Shown piece by piece: positions 1 through 5,854 of a stretch of 7,833 bases of DNA. The DNA lies in the NCBI GenBank assembly GCA_037443685.1, contig JBBINX010000094.1, positions 1 through 7,833 of the forward strand, written 5' to 3'. The translations under genes were made by a program, and so were the position numbers. Each line of letters starts with the position of its first letter. Within the stretch, counting starts at the first letter, position 1. Source of the DNA: JAHJRJ01 sp037443685 (GTDB lineage Bacteria > Bacteroidota > Ignavibacteria > UBA10030 > BY39). Below the pieces are notes generated by a model. That model was not told where the DNA came from. It made no database searches and worked only from the letters and a program-made list of their open reading frames with translations.

Positions 1-1051
1 CTGGTGGAAGAATATAAGAGTTAATGGTTTGAAGTTCTATCGGTGGACGTTTGAAATACAAAACTCCAAACACAACCATGCCGATGAAGAAGACAAAAGC
101 TGCAACAATCCATGCGAGTCGAGATGAACCTTGCGAAGGTTCTAAACCTTCGCAAGGTTGGGTGTAACCTGCGGGAGGTTTAGCAATCTGGCGAGCAGTC
201 GTTACACGACTGGCACGCTGCCGACTCGACTCTCGTTTGTATCGCTTAAGGTCAAGAGCCACTTGTGCAATCGACTGTGTTCTTTCTCGTGGGTCTTTTT
301 CTAAACACTCTAACACAATCGCATCGAGATTAGAATCGATCTCTGGTTTGACTGAAGACATTGGAGGTGGATCAACATTGACGATTTCATACGCTAAAGC
401 GGTCTCATGGACACCTCTAAACGGAAGCTGACCAGCAAGCAATTCGTAGAGTAAAACACCGAACGAGAAGATGTCCGAACGATGGTCGGCATCCTGTCCC
501 TGTACCTGCTCTGGTGACATGTATCCAGCAGTACCAACGGTACTTCCTTCTTTTGTAAGTCTTGTTACATTTCCTCTGAGTTTTGCCAATCCAAAGTCCA
601 TGATCTGCACAATACCATCTTTTCTTATCATGATGTTGTCAGGTTTTATGTCTCGGTGTACAATTCCTTTCTCGTGCGCTGCAGCCAAGCCATCAGCAAC
701 TTGAATACCGATGTCGATTGCACGTTTTAACTGCATGGGCGTTTCACGAAACGCCCCTACAACATCCCGCAGCGTTTGGCCATTTATAAGCTGCATGACG
801 ATAAACATCTGCTGTTCGTGTTCTTGTATATCATGAATCGTGCAAACGTTTGGATGGTTCAATGCAGATGCCGCCTTGGCTTCGTGGATGAAGCGTTCTC
901 TTGCAAGCGGATCCTTCGTTAGCTCAAGAGGCAGAAATTTGAGTGCAACATCTCTATCGAGCTTGGCATCGTGGGCTTTGTAAACAACACCCATGCCTCC
1001 TTCGCCTAACTTCTCGAGTATCTTGTAATGAGATATTGTTTGTCCGATCAT
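1..1051 (-). CDS. Membrane-anchored serine/threonine protein kinase (Hanks type), 3' end beyond window
   Basis: The frame is open from the ATG at 1051 to the left edge (350 codons, no stop). It would transfer phosphate from ATP to Ser/Thr of target proteins in the cytoplasm. Visible kinase elements in order: glycine loop GEGGMG (16-21), VALK lysine K38, helix-C glutamate E57, catalytic HRDIKPDN (132-139, an RD kinase), DFG (152-154), and GTAGYMSPE (173-181) ending the activation segment. The domain closes near residue 270. A linker rich in P, G and Q (about 275-310) follows, then one transmembrane helix (about 313-333) and the start of a presumably periplasmic region. This is the usual layout of bacterial PknB-like receptor kinases; the sensor domain lies outside the window. 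The gene is visibly richer in G+C than its neighbours and contains palindromic repeats in the hinge-to-helix-E region and in the linker. It lies 108 bp downstream of a phosphatase gene on the same strand. The kinase call is secure; substrate and ligand are unknown. Confidence 0.96.
   Translation of the reverse strand, partial: MIGQTISHYKILEKLGEGGMGVVYKAHDAKLDRDVALKFLPLELTKDPLARERFIHEAKAASALNHPNVCTIHDIQEHEQQMFIVMQLINGQTLRDVVGAFRETPMQLKRAIDIGIQVADGLAAAHEKGIVHRDIKPDNIMIRKDGIVQIMDFGLAKLRGNVTRLTKEGSTVGTAGYMSPEQVQGQDADHRSDIFSFGVLLYELLAGQLPFRGVHETALAYEIVNVDPPPMSSVKPEIDSNLDAIVLECLEKDPRERTQSIAQVALDLKRYKRESSRQRASRVTTARQIAKPPAGYTQPCEGLEPSQGSSRLAWIVAAFVFFIGMVVFGVLYFKRPPIELQTINSYILPP
127..180. repeat. Three copies of a 15-bp near-palindrome inside the kinase linker
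   Basis: AACCTTGCGAAGGTT (127-141) and AACCTTCGCAAGGTT (145-159) are exact reverse complements separated by three bases, so together they form a perfect 15-bp-arm inverted repeat. Each arm is itself palindromic except for its three central bases. A third, diverged copy, AACCTGCGGGAGGTT, follows at 166-180. The copy starts are offset by 18 and 21 bases, so all three are read in the same kinase frame. They encode PPAG, PCEG and PSQG in the linker before the transmembrane helix (residues about 291-309). This looks like a small palindromic repeat element that spread into a tolerant part of the gene. Confidence 0.8.
737..760. repeat. Palindromic repeat inside the kinase domain coding region
   Basis: GGGCGTTTC (737-745) and GAAACGCCC (748-756) are perfect 9-bp inverted arms around a 2-bp centre, followed by CTAC (757-760). 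Read on the coding strand, the left arm begins GTAGGGGCG; the matching outer CTAC on the other side is absent, as if one end has decayed. It encodes about residues 97-105, between the hinge and helix E, a surface region of variable length in kinases. It is unrelated in sequence to the AACCTT repeat at 127-180. Confidence 0.65.
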
Positions 1052-1057
1052 ACATTA

Positions 1058-1063
1058 CCCTCT
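1058..1063 (-). promoter_or_regulatory. Shine-Dalgarno site of the kinase gene
   Basis: On the minus strand AGAGGG lies six bases before the ATG at 1051. This fixes the start over the out-of-frame ATG at 1055. It is the clearest ribosome-binding site in the window; the other genes have weak or no purine-rich leaders. Confidence 0.65.
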
Positions 1064-1111
1064 ACAAAGCTTCAATTAATAATCTTCATGATATGTTAAA
1101 TCATTAGACTA

Positions 1112-1140
1112 ATTATTCATATAGAAAAAATTTTATTCAA
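1112..1140 (-). promoter_or_regulatory. Possible sigma70-like promoter for the kinase gene
   Basis: On the minus strand TTGAAT (1140-1135) and AATAAT (1117-1112) are separated by 17 bp, upstream of the kinase start at 1051. The spacing is ideal and the -10 matches 5 of 6, but the -35 matches only 4 of 6. The whole gap is very AT-rich, so chance matches are likely. The kinase may instead be read through from the phosphatase gene. Confidence 0.25.
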
Positions 1141-1159
1141 AAACACATAACGTGTTTAT

Positions 1160-2452
1160 CTAAATAGCTTTCACCACGATCATCGTTACATCATCGACTT
1201 GTGGATGGTCGTCAACAAAGGCCTTAATATCTGTCAATACACTACTTATAATATTTTCCGCTGATTTCATTGCATTTTTCCGTACAGAGTCTAACAACCG
1301 AGCTTCTTCGAAAAATTCTTCCTTTTTATTCTGAGCTTCGGTCAATCCATCACTGTAAAATATCAAACAATCGTTCTGTGCTAACTGGACAGATGTCTCT
1401 TCGAATATTAATTTATCTGTAATATTTAATGCCATGCCACGGACAGGAAGAATTTTTGCTACATTTTCTTCTGCATTAAATAATATCGGATAACAGTGTC
1501 CTGCATTTACTATCTTTACTCCACGCGTTGAGGCGTTAACACAACCGAGTAACATAGTTATAAACGATTTTGCGGGTAGACTTCCTCTCAAAATTTGATT
1601 ACTGATTTCTAATTGTTTTGGGAGATCACATTTTTGTATTACTTGCGAACAAAGTACACCTTTTCCCAAAGATGCAAGTAAAGCTGCGGATAAACCTTTA
1701 CCTGCTACATCTGCAATCACAATCTCGTATAAATTTTCTTTTAATTGAATTATATCGTAAAAATCACCGCCAACATCACGAGCGGGAATTGCTTTCGCCG
1801 CAAACTCCAAATGGCTGACTTTAGGAATGTGTTTTGGTAACAAGCTCATCTGAACTTCCCTCGCAGCTATCATCTCCCGATCGAGAACCATTTTTTTCTG
1901 CTCTTCTTGGTACAATCGGGCATTCTCCAAAATCTGAGCAGATTGCATTGCAATTATCGAAAGAAGACGTGAATCTTCCTGGGAAAAATGTTTCGACTCT
2001 TTTTTATTGAACATCGCTAGGATACCAATCAAGCGGTTTTTTACAAGAAGTGGAACACACAACAAAGAACAAATATTTTCTTCAAACTTGACACCTGAAA
2101 ATCTGGTATCGTTTCTAATGTCATCACACGTTAACGGCTTTTTGTTAATCAACATCCAGCCCAGTATATTCTGATTAAGATGAAATTGTTCGTGATTAGT
2201 GCTTGAATCGAGTGTGCGTATCAGCGTTCTCATCCCTGTCGGTTTCTCTCCATCGATCAGGGTTATCATTCCTTGTTTGCAATTGATTGCTTTTACAGAC
2301 CGCTTGATTATATTCTCTATTACAACATCAAGAGACATCGTTGAGCTGATTACGCGAGCCAGGTCGTTTAAGATCGATAACTCCTCAACAACAAGCCGTA
2401 ACCTCTGGTTCTCTTCCCTAAGTACTGATAAATTATTTAAATTTTCAGCCAT
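1160..2452 (-). CDS. GAF-domain SpoIIE/RsbU-type PP2C serine phosphatase
   Basis: A soluble 430-residue protein expected to remove phosphate from Ser/Thr of a partner protein in a metal-dependent reaction. A short coiled coil (about 9-30) leads into a GAF sensor domain (about 40-175). A second helix with the linker AREVQMSLLP (197-206), typical of RsbU-like phosphatases, joins it to the PPM/SpoIIE domain (about 220-430). Catalytic-domain motifs: ARDVGGDFYD (224-233), IADVAGKG (246-253), NAGH (316-319), YSDGLTEAQN (366-375) and QVDD (418-421). The metal-binding acidic residues expected in this family are present (D230, D248, D368, D421), so the enzyme should be active. No Shine-Dalgarno sequence precedes the ATG; a good promoter lies 53 bp upstream. 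The family often acts on anti-sigma-factor antagonists, but no STAS or anti-sigma gene is visible here. The adjacent kinase is a plausible opposing partner (inference). Confidence 0.95.
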   Translation of the reverse strand: MAENLNNLSVLREENQRLRLVVEELSILNDLARVISSTMSLDVVIENIIKRSVKAINCKQGMITLIDGEKPTGMRTLIRTLDSSTNHEQFHLNQNILGWMLINKKPLTCDDIRNDTRFSGVKFEENICSLLCVPLLVKNRLIGILAMFNKKESKHFSQEDSRLLSIIAMQSAQILENARLYQEEQKKMVLDREMIAAREVQMSLLPKHIPKVSHLEFAAKAIPARDVGGDFYDIIQLKENLYEIVIADVAGKGLSAALLASLGKGVLCSQVIQKCDLPKQLEISNQILRGSLPAKSFITMLLGCVNASTRGVKIVNAGHCYPILFNAEENVAKILPVRGMALNITDKLIFEETSVQLAQNDCLIFYSDGLTEAQNKKEEFFEEARLLDSVRKNAMKSAENIISSVLTDIKAFVDDHPQVDDVTMIVVKAI

Positions 2453-2504
2453 CTTATTAAACCAATTGATAAAGTAATTGTAATTATAACTGGATTACAG
2501 CTTA

Positions 2505-2533
2505 AATATAAACACACCAAACACCAATATCAA
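2505..2533 (-). promoter_or_regulatory. Sigma70-like promoter of the phosphatase gene
   Basis: On the minus strand TTGATA (2533-2528) and TATATT (2510-2505) are separated by exactly 17 bp. Each hexamer matches the sigma70 consensus at 5 of 6 positions. The predicted transcript would start near 2498, giving a leader of about 45 bases before the ATG at 2452. It sits in the 116-bp region between the divergent phosphatase and ygiQ genes. AT-richness raises the chance of a fortuitous match, but both hexamers and the spacing fit. Confidence 0.5.
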
Positions 2534-2568
2534 ATTGAATCCTAGATAATTTTTTAGTAGTTTGTTTT

Positions 2569-4257
2569 ATGTTTTTACCGACAACAAAACAAGAACTCGC
2601 AAAACTCGGCTGGAAAAAATTGGATATAATTATCATTTCCGGTGATACTTATATAGATTGCTCCTATTCCGGAACGGCCATGATTGGAAAAGTGCTCTCG
2701 GATGCCGGCTTCAAAGTCGGAATAATTGCCCAACCCAATGTCAATAGTGATAAAGACATAATACGACTAGGTGAACCGGAATTATTCTGGGGTGTAACTT
2801 CGGGTTGTGTCGATTCTATGGTCGCTAACTTTACGGCTACAAAAAAACGCAGACAGCAGGACGATTTTACACCGGGCGGCATCAACAATAAACGTCCCGA
2901 CAGAGCAGTTATAGTTTATACAAATCTCATCCGTGAACATTTTAAAAACACAAAACCAATTATCCTCGGCGGTATCGAAGCAAGTCTCCGGCGCATTGCC
3001 CATTATGATTATTGGGATGATAAAATCCGAAGGTCGATTCTCTTCGATGCGAAAGCAGAGTACTTGGTATATGGAATGGGTGAAAAAGCTGTACTTGAAA
3101 TTGCTCAAAAGTTATCCGCTAAAGAACCGGTTGAAGGGATACGTGGTATATGTTATATCTCTAAAACTCCTGTAAAGAATTACATTCAGCTTCCATTCTA
3201 CTCCGAGGTGTGTTCTGATAAAAATAAATTTATCGAAATGTTTCATACGTTTTATCAAAACAACGACCCTATTTCTTCAAAGGGATTGTGTCAACAACAC
3301 GGGGATCGTTATCTAATTCAAAACCCACCGGCTAAATATCTTTCTCAGGATGAAATCGACAAAATTTACAATCTCGACTACGAACGAAACGTTCACCCAT
3401 TTTATCTAAAAGATGGAAAAGTACGGGCAATGGATACAATCCGGTTTTCGATAACCACACACCGTGGTTGTTATGGCGAATGTAATTTCTGTGCGATAAG
3501 TGTTCATCAGGGCACATCAATAACTTCACGAAGTGAGAAGTCAATATTGAAAGAGGCATATGAGTTAGTACACGCCCCCGGATTTAAAGGGTATATTCAG
3601 GATGTCGGCGGACCGACTGCAAATATGTACGCAACAGGCTGCAATAAGTTGGTGTCCCACGGAAAATGTTTAAAGAAAGATTGCGTCTTCCCAACATCCT
3701 GTAAGAATCTTGACATTAATCATCGTCCACAAATCGAACTATTGAGAAAGCTAAGAAAGATTGGAGGTGTGAAAAAAGTTTTTGTCGCATCCGGTATCCG
3801 TTACGATATGATTCTCGATGATGAACAATCGGGCAATGAATATTTGAATGAACTGGTTGAGCATCATGTTTCGGGACAGCTTAAGGTCGCCCCTGAACAT
3901 ACTGAGGAAAAAGTTCTCCGACTTATGCGCAAGCCGGGTACGCGGTATCTCAAAGAATTTAAAAAGCGATTCGAAAAGCTGAATAAAAACAAAAATCAAT
4001 TCCTCACATACTATTTAATTGCCGCACATCCAGGCTGCGATATTGAAGATGAGATAAAAATGAAACAGTTTGTCTCAAAGGAATTGCAGACCAATCCAGA
4101 ACAAGTTCAAATATTTACACCAACTCCTTCCACATACTCAACCTTGATGTATTTCACCGAGTTGAATCCATGGACGGGTGAAAAGTTATTTGTGGAGAAA
4201 AATATTGGGAGAAAAGAAAAACAAAAACGAGTAATCATTGATCGCAAACGAATGTAA
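2569..4257 (+). CDS. ygiQ: YgiQ-family radical SAM protein
   Basis: A 562-residue member of the YgiQ (UPF0313) family. An N-terminal domain (about 1-290) carries family signatures such as SGDTYID (24-30), GGIEASLRRIAHYDYW (134-149) and VYGMGEKA (167-174). A radical SAM core follows, with the 4Fe-4S motif C301-x3-C305-x2-C308 in RGCYGECNFCAI, then IQDVGGPTANMY (343-354). A second cysteine group (C358, C367, C372, C378) probably binds more metal or stabilises the fold. SGQLKVAPEHTE (435-446) and the C-terminal VQIFTPTPSTYSTLMYFT segment (513-530) are also family hallmarks. The protein stops soon after that, whereas E. coli YgiQ continues much further, so the C-terminal tail is short. The family's reaction is unknown; radical SAM chemistry with S-adenosylmethionine is expected. 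It is transcribed away from the phosphatase and converges on the rhomboid gene. No Shine-Dalgarno sequence is visible before the ATG. Confidence 0.95.
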   Translation: MFLPTTKQELAKLGWKKLDIIIISGDTYIDCSYSGTAMIGKVLSDAGFKVGIIAQPNVNSDKDIIRLGEPELFWGVTSGCVDSMVANFTATKKRRQQDDFTPGGINNKRPDRAVIVYTNLIREHFKNTKPIILGGIEASLRRIAHYDYWDDKIRRSILFDAKAEYLVYGMGEKAVLEIAQKLSAKEPVEGIRGICYISKTPVKNYIQLPFYSEVCSDKNKFIEMFHTFYQNNDPISSKGLCQQHGDRYLIQNPPAKYLSQDEIDKIYNLDYERNVHPFYLKDGKVRAMDTIRFSITTHRGCYGECNFCAISVHQGTSITSRSEKSILKEAYELVHAPGFKGYIQDVGGPTANMYATGCNKLVSHGKCLKKDCVFPTSCKNLDINHRPQIELLRKLRKIGGVKKVFVASGIRYDMILDDEQSGNEYLNELVEHHVSGQLKVAPEHTEEKVLRLMRKPGTRYLKEFKKRFEKLNKNKNQFLTYYLIAAHPGCDIEDEIKMKQFVSKELQTNPEQVQIFTPTPSTYSTLMYFTELNPWTGEKLFVEKNIGRKEKQKRVIIDRKRM

Positions 4258-4270
4258 CTCAAACTTCAGT

Positions 4271-5020
4271 TCATCTATTACTGAATCTATTTAAAAAAGC
4301 GATCTCATCAATGGTCAGACTTTCAACACCTGTTGACTTAATTTTTTCAAGAACGCGATTTAGTTCTTCGCGGTTTACTTCGTGCATACCTTCTGGCGAA
4401 ATATTTATCCATTTTTGTATTTCAGATGAGTTTGGTTTTGGCGGTATCATTTTTTTCTGAAACTCTGCTTTGCGAGATCTGCTATCAACCCACCTGATGA
4501 AAAAGAAGCCGCCTACAAATCCTCCTAGATGTGCAAAATGTGCAATCCCTTGCTGGAAACCACCAAAGCCGCCTAACAATGCAAGTGCAGTCATACCGAC
4601 AACGAGCCATCGTGCTTGTACAGGAAAAACTCCCCAAATGTACATTTGCTCACTGGGCCAATAGCGTGCAAAAGCATAAAATATTCCAAACACCGCACCG
4701 GACGCGCCTATAATCGGAGTGTACGGAGCAAAAAGAAAGGATAACAAACCACCGCTTACACCACTTATGAAGTAAAGCGAGAGAAAATTCTTACTCCCGA
4801 GAAACGACTCCAGGCGCGGTCCAAAGAAATATAACCCGAGCATGTTAAAAAATAAATGACCAATCCCCGCATGTAAAAACATATACGTAACAAGAGTCCA
4901 AGGTTGTGAAAGAATTAGAAACGGAACAAACACCAGCATGCTCGTCACTGAAGCAGAAGAATAAGTGATTATGTACATAATCACATTTGCAATCAGCAGA
5001 CGTGTAACCCAAGCGGTCAT
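4271..5020 (-). CDS. Rhomboid-family intramembrane serine protease
   Basis: A 249-residue integral membrane protein that should cleave transmembrane substrates within the bilayer. The rhomboid core spans about 5-178 with six hydrophobic segments. HxxxN appears as H55-LFF-N59, the catalytic serine as S107 in GASGA (105-109), and the catalytic histidine as H164 in AHFAHLGGFVGG (160-171). The Ser-His dyad and oxyanion residues are therefore intact. A soluble tail (about 180-249) contains a short helical segment (about 219-248; ELNRVLEKI, ESLTIDEIAFLNR), a tail I associate with Bacteroidota-type rhomboids. A TGA lies in frame three codons before the ATG, so the start is at or after 5020; no Shine-Dalgarno site is seen. 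The gene is 82 bp downstream of the barrel gene on the same strand and could be the last gene of that transcript. It converges with ygiQ. Substrate unknown. Confidence 0.95.
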   Translation of the reverse strand: MTAWVTRLLIANVIMYIITYSSASVTSMLVFVPFLILSQPWTLVTYMFLHAGIGHLFFNMLGLYFFGPRLESFLGSKNFLSLYFISGVSGGLLSFLFAPYTPIIGASGAVFGIFYAFARYWPSEQMYIWGVFPVQARWLVVGMTALALLGGFGGFQQGIAHFAHLGGFVGGFFFIRWVDSRSRKAEFQKKMIPPKPNSSEIQKWINISPEGMHEVNREELNRVLEKIKSTGVESLTIDEIAFLNRFSNR

Positions 5021-5102
5021 CGGATTTCAGATAGGTTTATCATTATCATAAAATTCTACAAAGAAATAATCGAAATTAAAATAAACAGAAGCAGATAAAT
5101 AC

Positions 5103-5459
5103 TTAGAATCTTATTTTTAACCCGGCAGCTAAACCATAATCGCTCACTCCGTTATGACCAAACCGCCCTCGAAAATTTAAAAACATATCAGGGGATACGG
5201 GTATATCAACCTTCGCTATAAAGTTACCTAAAACATCGGAAGGGACAATGCCGAAACCAGCCCACAAACTTGGCAATGAATCACCAAAATTGAAACCTAA
5301 CCCTAAGTCCCAAAAACCGCCGCCTGAAATAAGTGGTACACTGTTTAAAAGACTTGAAGAAATGTAAAAACTTTCTAGACTCCCTACTCGAAGTGATGCG
5401 CTTGGTAGAAATTTTACATTACTGAATATTGAACTGCTATCAACTCCAGCTAACATCAA
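5103..5459 (-). CDS. C-terminal half of a frameshifted outer-membrane beta-barrel protein
   Basis: This frame encodes alternating hydrophobic and polar strands rich in G, S, F and N, with turns such as ISGGGFWDLGLGFNFGD. It ends DYGLAAGLKIRF, where the terminal phenylalanine and the alternating last strand fit the signal recognised by the BAM machinery of Gram-negative outer membranes. The only starts are a TTG at 5459 and an ATG at 5456, with no ribosome-binding site and no signal peptide, so it cannot reach the outer membrane alone. It begins just past the stop of the preceding frame (5465), which carries the N-terminal half. I read it as the 3' part of one gene broken by a one-base deletion near 5468. 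If the break is a sequencing error, the intact protein would run from 5839 to 5103 (about 245 residues). Specific function unknown. Confidence 0.6.
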   Translation of the reverse strand: MMLAGVDSSSIFSNVKFLPSASLRVGSLESFYISSSLLNSVPLISGGGFWDLGLGFNFGDSLPSLWAGFGIVPSDVLGNFIAKVDIPVSPDMFLNFRGRFGHNGVSDYGLAAGLKIRF

Positions 5460-5462
5460 CGC

Positions 5463-5474
5463 ACCTATCCAAAA
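5463..5474 (-). other. Frameshift junction in the barrel gene
   Basis: On the coding strand the first frame reads TTT GGA TAG. Restoring one A gives TTT GGA ATA GGT GCG, which joins KYFG to IGALMLAGV and continues to the terminal phenylalanine. The second frame is closed upstream by a TAA at 5480-5478, so the two frames overlap by only about a dozen bases here. I see no classic slippery heptamer, so a deletion or sequencing error is likelier than programmed frameshifting. Confidence 0.55.
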
Positions 5475-5839
5475 TATTTAAACCTCAAACCTATATTTGG
5501 GTTTAAGTAATATATGTTATCTTCCTGATAATAATCAAAACGTTCATAATATTCATTTTTAACTTCCGAGAATTTTTCCTCAGATTTTATTAGCCCCGCT
5601 TTTACACCAGAATGGAAGGAATCAAAATAATGGTCAATTGATACACCAACGTCTTTGAATGGAACAGATGTTGCAGAGGTTACACCTCCTGAACAGTCTC
5701 TTTTTACCATACCTCTCGCGCCCATTCCGCCCATAATTTGGACTTCAGTGAAATTAGTATCCGCTTGGTCAGGACTAAAATTAATCACATAAGAATTTAA
5801 AAATCCTATAATGATCGAATATTGGAATATTTTAAACAT
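5465..5839 (-). CDS. N-terminal half of the same frameshifted outer-membrane protein
   Basis: I place the start at the ATG at 5839 (124 residues) rather than the in-frame TTG two codons upstream. It begins MFKIFQYSIIIGFLNSYV, a basic residue followed by a hydrophobic stretch consistent with a secretion signal, though no clear cleavage site is visible. A Gly-rich segment with one cysteine (about 35-55) is followed by strands such as VGVSIDHYF and GVKAGLI. A charged, tyrosine-rich loop (about 85-105) leads to NPNIGLRFKYFG, after which the frame stops at TAG. Ending on a barrel strand without a terminal aromatic residue, and continuing coherently in the next frame, argues for a broken gene. It starts 15 bp after the PAP2 stop, so it belongs to the same transcription unit. 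A weak AGG lies about eight bases before the ATG. Confidence 0.6.
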   Translation of the reverse strand: MFKIFQYSIIIGFLNSYVINFSPDQADTNFTEVQIMGGMGARGMVKRDCSGGVTSATSVPFKDVGVSIDHYFDSFHSGVKAGLIKSEEKFSEVKNEYYERFDYYQEDNIYYLNPNIGLRFKYFG

Positions 5840-5854
5840 ATTCAAACCTATAGA

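Noticed and set aside
196..212. Short inverted repeat CAGTCGT/ACGACTG in the kinase linker
   Set aside because: Seven-base arms in a G+C-rich coding stretch can arise by chance, and it does not share sequence with the AACCTT repeats.
237..704. Plus-strand open frames at 237-431 and 471-704
   Set aside because: They lie antisense to the kinase gene, show no recognisable protein features and are best explained as shadows of its codon pattern.
1141..1157. Small hairpin AAACAC/GTGTTT just after the phosphatase stop, with some following T on the minus strand
   Set aside because: Only six pairs with two G-C pairs and an interrupted T run; too weak to call a terminator.
4265..4285. Hairpin TTCAGT/ACTGAA in the gap between the convergent ygiQ and rhomboid genes
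   Set aside because: Six-base arms, nine-base loop, no T run on either strand, and it overlaps the rhomboid stop codon; not convincing as a bidirectional terminator.
5463..5480. Programmed -1 frameshifting in the barrel gene
   Set aside because: No X-XXY-YYZ slippery heptamer in the right phase and no obvious downstream hairpin; a deletion or sequencing error explains it more simply.
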